Assembly: GCA_052436255.1 (NCBI GenBank)
Contig: JBQVNP010000018.1
Location: 1-53,241, forward strand
Direction: 5' to 3'
From: Pelomonas sp052436255
GTDB lineage: Bacteria > Pseudomonadota > Gammaproteobacteria > Burkholderiales > Burkholderiaceae_C
Length of the DNA stretch: 53,241 bases
In this document: positions 27,810-36,665 of the stretch, in pieces
How positions within the stretch are numbered: the stretch's first letter is position 1
Layout of the letters: every line of letters starts with the position of its first letter
Notes under the pieces: model-generated
What the model saw: the letters and a program-made list of their open reading frames with translations, nothing else
Database searches by the model: none
Told to the model about the DNA's origin: nothing
Program-made: the position numbers and the translations under genes

Positions 27810-29192
27810 TCAGCGCGCGCCCTTGCCGGTCAGCACCACGGCCACCGTCTCCAACATGATCAGCAGATCAAGGAAGAGTGAGTGGTTCTTGACGTAGTAG
27901 AGGTCGTACTGAAGCTTCTCTACCGAATCCTCGATCGTCGAGCCGTACTCGTAGCGCACCTGTGCCCATCCGGTGACGCCCGGCTTCACGCTGTGGCGGA
28001 CGGCGTAGTAGGGAATCTTGGCGACCAGCTCATCGACGAAGAACTGGCGCTCCGGGCGTGGGCCGACCATGCTCATTTCGCCCCACAGCACGTTGAAGAG
28101 CTGCGGCAGTTCGTCGATACGGACCTTGCGGATGAAGCGGCCGACGCGTGTCACGCGATCATCGTTCTTGGTCGCCCAACGCGGCTTGCCATCTTTCTCA
28201 GCGTCTGTGCGCATGCTGCGGAACTTGATGACACTGAACGGCACGCCGTTCAGGCCGACGCGCTCCTGGCGATAGAGCATGGGACCGCGCGATTCGAAGC
28301 GGATGGCCAGCGCCGTGATCAACATGATCGGCCAGGTCACAGCCAGGATCAGCGTTGCGAAGACGATGTCGCAAACCCGCTTGATCGCAGCGCGCAACAT
28401 GCCCTGGCTGAAGCCGTCTCCAAAAACCAGCCACCCTGCGTTGACGTGCTTGATGTTGATCTGGGCCAGCGTCTTCTCAAAATGAGTCGCTATGTCCACC
28501 ACGCGCACGCCAGACAACTTGCAGTCCAGCAACTGGCGCAACGGCATGCTGCCGCCGCGGCGTTCGCTCAGCGCAACGACGATCTCGTCCACGTTGTGCT
28601 TCAGCGCGGCTTCGGTCAGATTGGCGCCGTCGTTGATGATCTCGGCGCTCGGCACCTCGGGCTGGTCCTCATTGGGTCCAGCGTAAAAGCCCACGATCTG
28701 AGCATGCGGATCTGAGGCACGCAGCGTGTTACCAACGGTTCGCGCCGCGATGCCCGTGCCGAATATCAGGATGCGGCTACGCAGGCGGGCCTGAGTACCC
28801 GAGTGGGCGGCATAGACGCGGTGAACCATCACCGCTGCCACGGCGACCATGGCCACCAGGGTCAGCAGGTCACGATGGCTTGTGGTCGAAGGCACCAAGC
28901 TGAAAATGACATAGGCCAGCGGCAAGCCAAACAGGAGACCAAACAGCGCGCGGGCGCAGGACTCGGTGACTGAGCGATTGTGTACGTGCTGATAAAAGCC
29001 CGTCGCTGAGTTGATGACGAACATGCAACCTGCGAGTGACAGGCTGTGTGACGCTGCAAAAGGCAGGACCGTCTGAGCAGACTCGCCCTGGCTGAGGACG
29101 ACGGCGATGACGGCGAAAACAATCAGGCCAAGATCGAAAAAAACCTGGAGCAAGGTCTGCTTATGCAGGTAATGGCTGAATATTCGAATCAT
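27810..29192 (-). CDS. Polyprenyl-phosphate sugar-1-phosphate transferase (EpsB/WcaJ-like, XrtA system)
   Basis: 460 residues. Four N-terminal membrane helices (about 15-120), a central CoA-binding-like domain (about 130-250, ILIFGTGIAARTVG), a fifth helix near 275-295, and the C-terminal catalytic sugar-transferase domain with YRQERVGLNGVPFSVIKFRSM in the middle and GPRPERQFF, KPGVTGWAQVRYEYG towards the end. This is the layout of initiating phosphoglycosyl transferases (TIGR03013/03025), which load the first sugar phosphate on undecaprenyl phosphate. It is the first gene of the second minus-strand unit, with GGGGAAGC just before the ATG. It starts the same polymer that the other eps genes build. 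Confidence 0.93.
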   Translation of the reverse strand: MIRIFSHYLHKQTLLQVFFDLGLIVFAVIAVVLSQGESAQTVLPFAASHSLSLAGCMFVINSATGFYQHVHNRSVTESCARALFGLLFGLPLAYVIFSLVPSTTSHRDLLTLVAMVAVAAVMVHRVYAAHSGTQARLRSRILIFGTGIAARTVGNTLRASDPHAQIVGFYAGPNEDQPEVPSAEIINDGANLTEAALKHNVDEIVVALSERRGGSMPLRQLLDCKLSGVRVVDIATHFEKTLAQINIKHVNAGWLVFGDGFSQGMLRAAIKRVCDIVFATLILAVTWPIMLITALAIRFESRGPMLYRQERVGLNGVPFSVIKFRSMRTDAEKDGKPRWATKNDDRVTRVGRFIRKVRIDELPQLFNVLWGEMSMVGPRPERQFFVDELVAKIPYYAVRHSVKPGVTGWAQVRYEYGSTIEDSVEKLQYDLYYVKNHSLFLDLLIMLETVAVVLTGKGAR

Positions 29193-29441
29193 TTGCTTCC
29201 CCGATCTTTACTACCAGGCATTCTGCGTTCGCAATTCGATCAATGAAACTCGAATCAACCATCGATATTCATTCATCGCGCAAAAGCCAGCTGTCGCATC
29301 ACTGCCGTTTGGCAAACCCGACAGCCGACCATTTCGAAGACCGCCCGACTGGCTCGGGATGTCCCGGGCTTGACGCCGCAATGGACATGTCCGACCAACC
29401 CTTGATCGCGCCGGCATCATGCCTCCGGCACCTATGCTTGA

Positions 29442-29465
29442 AAGCCCCCCGTTTAGAGGGGGCTT
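29442..29465. promoter_or_regulatory. Strong hairpin in the long epsB leader
   Basis: Perfect 8-bp stem AAGCCCCC/GGGGGCTT with the loop CGTTTAGA, about 250 bp upstream of the sugar transferase start. On the minus strand it is followed by TTTC rather than a full T-run, so it is a weak terminator at most. It could be an attenuator or mRNA-stability element. Function unproven. Confidence 0.4.
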
Positions 29466-29756
29466 GACCCTTGAATCCGTGTCGTGTCGAAGTGGTCCGG
29501 TGGCATGCCGCAGCCGCTTCTACGACGCGCGGCAGTAGAACCGAAAGCGGGCGACAACACCATGACGACACTGGCGCGCCAGGGTCAAAGCGTGCGAAAC
29601 GCACAGGCGACCTGCCGAAAGGTGAACCAGATCGATCCGGGTGCCACCCCAGGTTTAGGCAAATACCCGTGCGAAGTGCGATTGGCAGTATTCACGGCAT
29701 ATCCGTGACCAATTTAAACTAATGAGCATTGGCGGCGTCCGCTGCGATGCCAAATG

Positions 29757-29779
29757 AAAAGCCCGCGCACGGCGGGCCT
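29757..29779 (-). terminator. Second tandem terminator after the binding-protein gene
   Basis: Stem GCCCGC / GCGGGC with a 5-nt loop, followed on the minus strand by TTTT. It lies just beyond the stronger terminator at 29785-29812. Confidence 0.75.
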
Positions 29780-29784
29780 TGGCA

Positions 29785-29812
29785 AGAAAAAACGCCCGCC
29801 AGGGCGGGCGTT
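29785..29812 (-). terminator. Rho-independent terminator after the binding-protein gene
   Basis: Near-perfect stem AACGCCCGCC / GGCGGGCGTT with a minimal loop, followed on the minus strand by a run of T residues. It begins 16 bp after the stop codon at 29828. Together with the second hairpin it insulates the polysaccharide locus from the genes on its right. Confidence 0.92.
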
Positions 29813-29827
29813 CGTAGCGGCCGATGT

Positions 29828-30970
29828 TCAGCGAACGACAGCCAGCTGTTGGCGCGCGCCCCCCTTGTAGGTGTAGAGCGTCAGTGCGCCGTTCTTGATA
29901 TCGCCCTTGTCGTCGAAGGCGATAGTGCCGGTCACACCCTTGTAGCCGGTGGTCTTGGCAAGCACCGGCAGGTATTTGGCCGGATCGGCCGAGCCGGCCT
30001 TGGCCATCGCAGCGGCCATCACGTTGACGGCGTCGTAGACGTAAGGCGCATAAATCTGCACGTCGACATTGAACTTGGACTTGAATTTGGCCTTGAAGTC
30101 GTCCATCGACTTCTTGGCTTCGCCCTCGACGCCGCCAGCTTCGGCGCACACGACCTGACCATCGCCCATGGTGCCCGCAGCTAGCTTGGGCAGCTCGCCG
30201 GAGCAGATGCCGTCGCCGCCCATGAACTTGGCTTCGATGCCCAATTGCTTCATCTGGCGCAGCATCGGGCCGGCCACAGCATCCATGCCGCCGAAGAAGA
30301 CGATGTCGGGCTTCTTGCCCTTCAGGGAGGTCAGGATCGCGGTGAAGTCCGTCGCCTTGTCGTTCGTGAACTCGCGACCGACGACCTTGCCACCCGCACC
30401 CTTGACACCCTTCTCGAACTCGTCCGCAACACCCTGGCCGTAGGCCGTCCGGTCATCGATGACGGCGATGGACTTGCCCTTCAAGTCCTTCGCAGCGTAG
30501 CGGCCCAGCGTGCCGCCCAGGTGCACGTCATCGGCGACAACGCGGAAGGTGGTTTTGTAGCCATTGCGCGTGAACTTGGGGTTCGTGGCCGACGGCGAAA
30601 TCTGCGGAATGCCCGCGTCGCTGTAGACCTTGGAAGCCGGGATGGAAGTACCGGAGTTCAAGTGACCCACGACGCCATTGACCTTGGAATCAACCAGCTT
30701 CTGCGCGGCGGCCGTGCCCTGCTTCGGGTCGCCGGCGTCGTCTTCGGCCAGCAGCTCAAACTTGGCCTTCTTGCCGCCAATCATGACGCCCTTGGCGTTC
30801 AGCTCTTCGATGGCCAGGCGCGCACCCAATTCGTTGTCCTTGCCCAGGTGGGCGATGGCGCCGCTGGTCGGGGCCACGTGACCGATCTTGACGACCAGGT
30901 CCTGCGACATTGCAGCGCCGCTCAGGAGTGCCGCCACTGCTCCCACCACGATATTCAGCTTGATTTGCAT
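29828..30970 (-). CDS. Branched-chain amino acid ABC transporter substrate-binding protein (LivK-like)
   Basis: 380 residues. Signal peptide 1-22 (LLSGAAMSQ) followed by the type I periplasmic binding fold: VKIGHVAPTSGAIAHLGKD, GVVGHLNSGTSIPASKVY, ISPSATNPKFTRNGY and DDVHLGGTLGRYAAKDL. This is the LivJ/LivK family that binds leucine, isoleucine or valine, or related compounds, in the periplasm. GGAG lies 7 bp before the ATG. No permease or ATPase genes are adjacent, so it works with a transporter encoded elsewhere or has a sensory role. It is flanked by tandem terminators, as a monocistronic gene. Confidence 0.92.
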   Translation of the reverse strand: MQIKLNIVVGAVAALLSGAAMSQDLVVKIGHVAPTSGAIAHLGKDNELGARLAIEELNAKGVMIGGKKAKFELLAEDDAGDPKQGTAAAQKLVDSKVNGVVGHLNSGTSIPASKVYSDAGIPQISPSATNPKFTRNGYKTTFRVVADDVHLGGTLGRYAAKDLKGKSIAVIDDRTAYGQGVADEFEKGVKGAGGKVVGREFTNDKATDFTAILTSLKGKKPDIVFFGGMDAVAGPMLRQMKQLGIEAKFMGGDGICSGELPKLAAGTMGDGQVVCAEAGGVEGEAKKSMDDFKAKFKSKFNVDVQIYAPYVYDAVNVMAAAMAKAGSADPAKYLPVLAKTTGYKGVTGTIAFDDKGDIKNGALTLYTYKGGARQQLAVVR

Positions 30971-31089
30971 GGATCAACTCCAGTTTGAAAGAGAGAGAGG
31001 AACAAACAGAGAACCGTTGATTTTTCAACTAAATGAACATACCCCAAATCCGGGGGGCACTCATTCGGGAAAGCGTGGACGCAGCGCCG

Positions 31090-31512
31090 TCAACCTGCCG
31101 CTGAAAAGTGGTCCAGCTGGGCACCCGACTGCTGGTAGACGCGATAACGCGCACGCCCAGCTTGAACGCGCGCCGGGTCGGTTCCGATGACCTCCAGTAC
31201 GCGTTCGAAACCAAGCGCGTCGCCTGGCATCTCGTCACCCAGATTCAGCAGCAGCCCGCGGTGCGGCAAACGAGCCGCATCTTCAACCAGCAACACTTCG
31301 CCCAGAGCAGGCGTCGTAGCCCCGTCCCAACGACGGTGAGGGATGAAATCGGTTGCGTCAAAGCTCCACAACAGCTCGTCCAGACGCGCGGCCACAGGCG
31401 CTGGCACGCAGACGCCGACGGGCTTGCCCGACGCCAGTGCGCGGCGAATCAAACGGCAGGCGTATTGAAGTGGCTCAGCCGCGTCACTGTAGAAGCTGAC
31501 CTGAACGGCCAC
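31090..31512 (-). CDS. holC: DNA polymerase III subunit chi
   Basis: 140 residues starting with GTG at 31512. The stop of pepA and this GTG share one base (TAGTG), so the two are translated in succession. Family features are the N-terminal VSFYSDAAEPLQYACRLIRRA and the central GEVLLVEDAARLPHRGLLLNL. Chi links the clamp-loader psi subunit to single-strand-binding protein at the replication fork. The pepA-holC order, divergent from lptFG, is standard in proteobacteria. This confirms a chromosomal backbone location. Confidence 0.93.
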   Translation of the reverse strand: MAVQVSFYSDAAEPLQYACRLIRRALASGKPVGVCVPAPVAARLDELLWSFDATDFIPHRRWDGATTPALGEVLLVEDAARLPHRGLLLNLGDEMPGDALGFERVLEVIGTDPARVQAGRARYRVYQQSGAQLDHFSAAG

Positions 31513-32975
31513 TACTTCGCCTGGCTCAGGACGAAGTGCGTCAACAGCCCCACCGGCCGGCCGGTTGCGCCCTTGACGGCCCCGCCCTTCCAGGCCGTCC
31601 CCGCGATGTCGAGATGGCCCCAGCGATATTTGCCGGCAAAGCGCTGCAGAAACTTGGCCGCCGTGATCGAGCCGCCTGCCCGGCCGGCGATGTTAGGGAC
31701 GTCGGCAAAGTTGCTCTTCAGGCCTTCAGCGTACTCATCGTCAAGCGGCATGCGCCAGCAGGGGTCGAGGACTGCGTCGCCCGCAGCCGTCAGCGCGGCA
31801 GCCAGCTCGTCGTCGCTTGCGTACATGCCGCTGCGCACGCCGCCCAACGCAATGACGCAAGCGCCGGTCAGCGTCGCCACGTCAACGACGACCGCCGGCT
31901 TGAAGCGCTCCGCATAGGTCAGCGCATCACACAGGATGAGCCGACCTTCGGCGTCGGTGTTCAGGATCTCGATGGTCTGACCCGACATCGAAGTGACGAC
32001 ATCGCCCGGTTTGATGGCGCGGCCGCTGGGCATGTTCTCGCAGGCGGCGACGATCATCACCAGATTGAGTCTGGGCTTGAGTTCGGCCACCGCCCGCAGC
32101 GTGCCAATGACGCTGGCAGCGCCGCCCATGTCGAACTTCATCTCGTCCATCTCGGCACCCGGCTTCAGCGAGATGCCGCCAGTGTCGAAGGTGATGCCCT
32201 TGCCGACCAGCACGACCGGCGCCACCGTCTTGGCGGCGCCCTCGTAGCGGGCGACGATGAAGCGCAGCGGCTCGTCAGAACCTTGTGCCACGGCCAGGAA
32301 GCTGCCCATGCCCAGCTTCTCGACGGCCTTGCGATCCAGCACCTCGACCTTGAGACCATGCGTCTTGCCGAGGCTCTGTACCACCTCGCCCAGATAGGTC
32401 GGCGTCGCATGGTTGCCCGGGCGGTTTGCACACTCGCGCGCCAGCTCAACGCCGGCGGCGATGGCCTGGCCACGTGCCAGCCCCGCCTTCGCTGCCTTGG
32501 CGGCGGCCTTACTCACCACCAGGACGAGCTTGGCGAGCTTGGATGCTGGCGCCGCACTCGGCTTGGTGTGGCGGTAGACATAGACGGCCTCGGACCCGGC
32601 AAGCGCCGTCTGCTCGGCCAGCGACTCGGCGAGTCCGGCATCGAAGCCGACAAACGCCACAGCTGCGCTGACAGCGCCGCGCGACTTGATCTGCGCCAGG
32701 CCGGCGGCGAGCGCAGCACGCGCGGCGGTCAACGACGTCTTGCCACTCGCTGCCAGCACGAGACGCGGCGCCTTGACACCGTCCGTCTGCATCAGCGTCA
32801 GCGCCTGGCCGGCCTTCAGCGCGAAGTCACCGAGCTTGATCGCCGCTTGCGCATGCCTGGCCACCACTGTATCGAGACCGGGCGCCAGCACCTCACCGCC
32901 GAAGACGACAACGAGGGCATCAGCCGTGATTCTCGCGAGCGCATCCAACTCGGCGGTTTGAATCTTGAAGTCCAT
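31512..32975 (-). CDS. pepA: Cytosolic leucyl aminopeptidase (M17)
   Basis: 487 residues. The C-terminal catalytic domain carries the M17 signature NTDAEGRL. The di-metal ligands sit in VGKGITFDTGGISLKPG, MDEMKFDMGGAASV and VATLTGACVIALG. The N-terminal macro-like domain spans about 1-160. It removes N-terminal residues from peptides in the cytoplasm and, in some bacteria, binds DNA. The start codon lies only 29 bp from the divergent lptF start, so the two promoters must overlap or lie partly inside the genes. Full family length, no defects seen. Confidence 0.96.
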   Translation of the reverse strand: MDFKIQTAELDALARITADALVVVFGGEVLAPGLDTVVARHAQAAIKLGDFALKAGQALTLMQTDGVKAPRLVLAASGKTSLTAARAALAAGLAQIKSRGAVSAAVAFVGFDAGLAESLAEQTALAGSEAVYVYRHTKPSAAPASKLAKLVLVVSKAAAKAAKAGLARGQAIAAGVELARECANRPGNHATPTYLGEVVQSLGKTHGLKVEVLDRKAVEKLGMGSFLAVAQGSDEPLRFIVARYEGAAKTVAPVVLVGKGITFDTGGISLKPGAEMDEMKFDMGGAASVIGTLRAVAELKPRLNLVMIVAACENMPSGRAIKPGDVVTSMSGQTIEILNTDAEGRLILCDALTYAERFKPAVVVDVATLTGACVIALGGVRSGMYASDDELAAALTAAGDAVLDPCWRMPLDDEYAEGLKSNFADVPNIAGRAGGSITAAKFLQRFAGKYRWGHLDIAGTAWKGGAVKGATGRPVGLLTHFVLSQAK

Positions 32976-33004
32976 AATGACCAGAAGTAGATTGAAGTAA
33001 TTTC

Positions 33005-34102
33005 ATGTTATTCGATTCATCGACGCGCTCAGAGCTGGCCAAGAGCTTCGGCGTCACCTTGGTGGTCATCCTGACCATCATGCTGACGTCAACCTTGATC
33101 CGTACGCTGGGCCAGGCGGCCGGCGGCAATGTCGCGCCACAGGACGTCGTGCTACTGATGGGCTACGCGACCATCGCCCACCTCGCGACGATGCTCATCC
33201 TGTCACTTTTCATCGCGGTCGTCCTGACGCTGGGCCGCATCTATCGCGAGTCGGAAATGACGATCTGGTTCGCCAGCGGCGTCCCGCTGTCGCGGTTCGT
33301 GCGGCCGGTGCTGCGCATGGCCTGGCCGATCCTGCTGGCAGTGATCGTGCTCGAGTTGGTCGTCTGGCCTTGGGGCAACCAGAACAGTACAGAGCTCAAG
33401 GAGCGCTATCAAAAGCGCAGCGACTTGTCACGCGTCGCACCTGGCCAGTTCCAGACCTCGCGTGACGGCAGCCGCGTTTTCTTCATCGAGCGCGATGGCG
33501 ACGATGCCGCGACCGGGCGCAATGTCTTCATACTGGCCAGCAAGAACGAGCGTGAATCGGTGACGACGTCGGCACGCGGCCGGTTGGAAATGGAGGGCGA
33601 TGACCGCCTGCTCGTACTCGACCATGGCCAGCGCAACGAGACCCAGCTCAAGACCGGCGAGAAGAGCCTGGCTCGCTTCGAGCAGTACAAGGTCATGACC
33701 GACACGCAGGTGCTGACCAACGCCAACCAACTGCCGCCCAAGGCCATGGCAACGCTCGACCTCTTGCGCGTGCCAACGGCCAAGAACCAGGGCGAGCTGG
33801 CATGGCGCCTGGGCATGATCCTGGGGGCCATCAACATGGCCTTGCTGGGGGTGGGCCTGGCCGCCTCCAACCCACGCCGCGCCAGCAACTGGAACCTGCT
33901 GTTCGCGCTGCTTGCCTTCATCGTCTATTTCAATCTGATCAACCTGTCGCAGTCCTGGGTTGGCAACGGTCGCGCAGGCCTGCCGCAGGCGCTCGCCGCC
34001 GTGCATGGCAGCGCCTTCTGCCTGGCGCTCGCCGTCATCTGGCTGCGGGACAACGGCAACCGCTTCTGCCTGCGCCGCCGCGTGAAGGTGGCCGTCACAT
34101 GA
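33005..34102 (+). CDS. lptF: LPS export ABC transporter permease LptF
   Basis: 365 residues of the YjgP/YjgQ type: two transmembrane helices at the N-terminus (MLFDSSTRSELAKSFGVTL, then LVVILTIMLTSTLIRTLG), four more in two pairs, and a large periplasmic beta-jellyroll domain between about 130 and 260. With LptG and LptB it extracts LPS from the inner membrane. Residues GELAWRLGMILGAINMALLG start the last helix pair. The stop overlaps the lptG start (ATGA). Conserved neighbours pepA and lptG support the call. Confidence 0.95.
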   Translation: MLFDSSTRSELAKSFGVTLVVILTIMLTSTLIRTLGQAAGGNVAPQDVVLLMGYATIAHLATMLILSLFIAVVLTLGRIYRESEMTIWFASGVPLSRFVRPVLRMAWPILLAVIVLELVVWPWGNQNSTELKERYQKRSDLSRVAPGQFQTSRDGSRVFFIERDGDDAATGRNVFILASKNERESVTTSARGRLEMEGDDRLLVLDHGQRNETQLKTGEKSLARFEQYKVMTDTQVLTNANQLPPKAMATLDLLRVPTAKNQGELAWRLGMILGAINMALLGVGLAASNPRRASNWNLLFALLAFIVYFNLINLSQSWVGNGRAGLPQALAAVHGSAFCLALAVIWLRDNGNRFCLRRRVKVAVT

Positions 34103-35226
34103 AGACCGTTCGCCGCCTGCTCTACAAGGACATCGTCGGCTCGGTCGTGCTGGTCGCGATGGCCTTTTTGTCGCTCTTCTTCTTCATCGATTTCGTCGAC
34201 GAGCTCGACCGCATGGCTCGCATCGGCGTGGGTGGCGGCAAGGCCGCGCTGCTCGCCGCGATGGAGCTGCCGCGTCATTTCTACGAACTCTTTCCCATCG
34301 CCGTGCTGATCGGCGCCATCGTCGCGCTGGCGCGTCTGGCCCAGAGCAGTGAGTTCACGATCCTGCGCACCGGCGGCCTCGGCCCCGCGCGCGCGCTGGC
34401 GCTGCTGGCCGGCCTGGCCACCGTGTTCGCGGTGCTGACCTTCGTCATCGGCGACTACGTCGCGCCGCAGTTCGACCGCCAGGGCGAAGACCTGCGCGCC
34501 GGCTTCAGCCGCGGCGCCACGCAGACCAAGCGTGGGGTCTGGCTGAAGGATCACCAGAAGGTCGACGGCCAGGACCGCAGCTACTCGATCAACGTCGGTC
34601 GTGTCGGCAGCAGCGGGGCGCTGGAAGATGTGCGCATCTTCGAATTCGACGCCCAGGGCCGGCTGATTTCGCGCACCGAGGCCGACAAGGTCGATGTCGA
34701 CGGCCGAGGACTCTGGCGCTTGCAGGCGGTCAGGCGCAGCATCTGGAATCCCGGCACCTCGGCGGCCGCCAGCCCGGTTGGCGACGTCGTCGTCAGCGAG
34801 CAGTCGATGGACGAACTGGATTGGCAAAGCTCATTGCACGCCGGCGTCATCGCGTCGGCCGTGCTGCCCGCCAAGACCATGTCCACGCTGGAGCTCTACC
34901 GCTACACCGAACATCTGTCTGCCCAGGAACAGTCGGCGCAGGCCCACAACATCCAGTTCTGGCGCAAGGCCTTCTACCCATTCGCCTGCTTCGTCATGGT
35001 GGCACTGGCCCTGCCCTTCGCCTACCTTCACGGCCGCTCGGGCGGCATCAGCATCAAGGTCTTCGGCGGCATCATGCTGGGCATCAGCTTCGTGCTGCTG
35101 AATAACGTGGCCGGCCATCTCGGCTTGCTGAAGAACTGGACGCCCTGGGCCGTGGCAGCGACGCCGAGCCTGATCTATTTCGGGCTGTCGATGGCCGCCT
35201 TCACCTGGCTGGTGAAGTACCGATGA
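34099..35226 (+). CDS. lptG: LPS export ABC transporter permease LptG
   Basis: 375 residues from the ATG at 34099, which overlaps the lptF stop by 4 bp; the open frame extends further upstream but that part lies inside lptF. The N-terminus MKTVRRLLYKDIVGSVVLVAM is typical LptG. The protein has six transmembrane helices and a periplasmic jellyroll from about residue 130 to 270. The closing helices read FGGIMLGISFVLLNNVAGH. It pairs with LptF as the membrane part of the LPS extractor. The gene overlaps the following cbiX-like gene by 4 bp. Confidence 0.95.
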   Translation: MKTVRRLLYKDIVGSVVLVAMAFLSLFFFIDFVDELDRMARIGVGGGKAALLAAMELPRHFYELFPIAVLIGAIVALARLAQSSEFTILRTGGLGPARALALLAGLATVFAVLTFVIGDYVAPQFDRQGEDLRAGFSRGATQTKRGVWLKDHQKVDGQDRSYSINVGRVGSSGALEDVRIFEFDAQGRLISRTEADKVDVDGRGLWRLQAVRRSIWNPGTSAAASPVGDVVVSEQSMDELDWQSSLHAGVIASAVLPAKTMSTLELYRYTEHLSAQEQSAQAHNIQFWRKAFYPFACFVMVALALPFAYLHGRSGGISIKVFGGIMLGISFVLLNNVAGHLGLLKNWTPWAVAATPSLIYFGLSMAAFTWLVKYR

Positions 35227-35594
35227 CCGAAGGCCTGCTGTTGTTCGCCCACGGCGCGCGCGACCCCGCCTGGGCCCGCCCTTTCGAGATCGTCGCCGAA
35301 CGCCTGCGCATGGCGCGGCCCGGCACGCCGCTCGTGCTGGCCTACCTCGAGTTCATGGCGCCCGACATGGAGGGAGCTGCGGAGCAACTCGTGGCGGCCG
35401 GCTGCACGCGCGTGCATGTCCTGCCCCTCTTTCTCGGCACCGGTGGCCATGTGCGGCGCGACGTGCCGCCGCTGCTGGAGCGCCTGCGCGAGCACCATGG
35501 CGGCACCGTCGAATGGCGGCTGCACGCGCCGCTTGGCGAGCAGGAGGCCGTGCTCAACGCGATCAGCCTCGCCTGCCTCGGCGTCCTCGAATGA
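35223..35594 (+). CDS. CbiX/SirB-type sirohydrochlorin chelatase-like protein
   Basis: 123 residues, the length of the short single-domain CbiX proteins. The N-terminus GLLLFAHGARDPAWARPF holds the metal-site His10. LAYLEFMAPDM supplies the second conserved region, and VLPLFLGTGGHVRRDVP the third. Short CbiX proteins insert cobalt or iron into sirohydrochlorin. It is coupled to lptG by an ATGA overlap and is followed by a CysB-type regulator of sulfur assimilation, which would make siroheme for sulfite reductase a sensible role. Substrate metal is inferred, not seen. Confidence 0.88.
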   Translation: MTEGLLLFAHGARDPAWARPFEIVAERLRMARPGTPLVLAYLEFMAPDMEGAAEQLVAAGCTRVHVLPLFLGTGGHVRRDVPPLLERLREHHGGTVEWRLHAPLGEQEAVLNAISLACLGVLE

Positions 35595-35621
35595 ACCAGC
35601 CTCACACTCGCCCCGCTTGTT

Positions 35622-35636
35622 GCCCCCCGAGGGGGC
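35622..35636. repeat. GC-rich hairpin in the cbiX-cysB gap
   Basis: GCCCCC-CGA-GGGGGC, a 6-bp perfect stem with a 3-nt loop, 28 bp after the chelatase gene stop. There is no T-run, so it is at best a weak terminator. Similar short C/G palindromes recur between genes in Burkholderiales. I saw no second exact copy in this window. Confidence 0.45.
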
Positions 35637-35672
35637 GCTTCAGTGGCTCCGGAGCAGTCGAGCGCCCCTGAC

Positions 35673-36617
35673 ATGAACCTGCATCAATTCCGCTTCGTCC
35701 AGGAAGCCGCCCGACGCAACCTCAACCTGACCGAGACAGCCAAGGCGCTGTTCACGTCGCAACCCGGCGTCTCCAAGGCCATCCTAGAGCTGGAGGAGGA
35801 GCTGGGCGTCGACATCTTTTCGCGCCACGGCAAGCGCCTGCGGCGCATCACCGAGCCGGGCCAGCAGGTGCTCGCCTGCATCGAGATCATCCTGCGCGAA
35901 GTCGGCAACCTCAAGCGCATCGGCGAGGAGTATTCGCGCCAGGACAGCGGCACCTTCTCCATCGCCACGACCCACACCCAGGCCCGCTACGTGCTGCCCG
36001 CGCCGGTGGCCCAGCTGCGCAAGAGCCTGCCGCAACTGCGCATCAGCCTGCACCAGGGTAGCCCGGACCAGGTCGCCAGGATGCTGCTGGACGAGACCGC
36101 GGACCTCGGCCTCGCCACCGAATCCCTGGCCCAGTACCCCGAGCTGGTGACTTTGCCCTGCTATGAGTGGCAGCACGTGATGGTGGTGCCGCGCGACCAC
36201 CCGCTGGCGGGCGTCGAGCGCATCAACCTCGAACAACTGGCCGCCGAGCCCCTGGTGTCGTACCACCCCAGCTTCACGGGCCGCACTCGCATCGACAAGG
36301 CCTTTGCAGCGCGTCACCTGACGCCCAATGTCGTGCTGGAGGCCATCGACTCCGACGTCATCAAGACCTATGTGCGCCTGGGGATGGGCGTGGGCATCGT
36401 TGCCGAGATGGCGATGCGCGAAGAACCCGCCAACAGCGACCTCGTCGCGCGGCCATTGGGCGCCATGCTGGGCAGCAACGTCACGCGCATCGCCTTCAAG
36501 CGCGGCGCCTATCTGCGCAACTATGTCTACGCGTTTGCCGAGCTGCTGTCGGAGCGACTGTCACGCAAGCTGATTGAGAAGGCCATGAACGGCGACTCGG
36601 CCGACTTCGGTATCTAG
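35673..36617 (+). CDS. LysR-type regulator of the CysB family
   Basis: 314 residues from the ATG at 35673; a GTG at 35643 would add ten residues without similarity to the family. The helix-turn-helix is at about 18-50 (LNLTETAKALFTSQPGVSKAI), within the CysB-style start MNLHQFRFVQEAARRNLNL. The effector domain follows with ATTHTQARYVLP and YDADVIKTYV-like text (SDVIKTYVRLGMGVGIV). CysB and Cbl sense N-acetylserine or sulfate-starvation signals and activate cysteine and sulfonate genes. The chelatase gene just upstream supports a sulfur role. It lies 48 bp from a convergent FimV-like gene. Confidence 0.92.
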   Translation: MNLHQFRFVQEAARRNLNLTETAKALFTSQPGVSKAILELEEELGVDIFSRHGKRLRRITEPGQQVLACIEIILREVGNLKRIGEEYSRQDSGTFSIATTHTQARYVLPAPVAQLRKSLPQLRISLHQGSPDQVARMLLDETADLGLATESLAQYPELVTLPCYEWQHVMVVPRDHPLAGVERINLEQLAAEPLVSYHPSFTGRTRIDKAFAARHLTPNVVLEAIDSDVIKTYVRLGMGVGIVAEMAMREEPANSDLVARPLGAMLGSNVTRIAFKRGAYLRNYVYAFAELLSERLSRKLIEKAMNGDSADFGI

Positions 36618-36665
36618 GGAAGCGCTGAACAAGTCCCTCACACGCGGCGACTTCTTTAGCGCCAC

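Larger units (their letters stand above)
29193..29827. other. 635-bp intergenic region and leader of the epsB-prs unit
   Basis: No convincing gene. The short open frames here are Arg-rich and have no ribosome-binding sites. The left side is the upstream region of the sugar transferase gene. It contains a strong hairpin (AAGCCCCC / GGGGGCTT at 29442-29449 and 29458-29465, 8-nt loop) and a perfect palindrome GGACATGTCC at 29383-29392 next to a related ATGTCC site near 29359. I found no GG-N10-GC sigma-54 site with good flanks on the minus strand. The right end holds two tandem terminators for the gene ending at 29828. Confidence 0.6.

Noticed and set aside
29193..29480. Sigma-54 site before the sugar transferase gene
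   Set aside because: Candidate GG and TTGC pairs have 11-bp rather than 10-bp spacing and poor flanks.
29471..29722. Short frames in the 29.2-29.8 kb gap
   Set aside because: Arg/Gly/His-rich low-quality translations, no ribosome-binding sites, no partner genes.
31536..32990. 484-codon open frame on the + strand
   Set aside because: Antisense to pepA, whose active-site signature is intact. Same GC-driven artefact.
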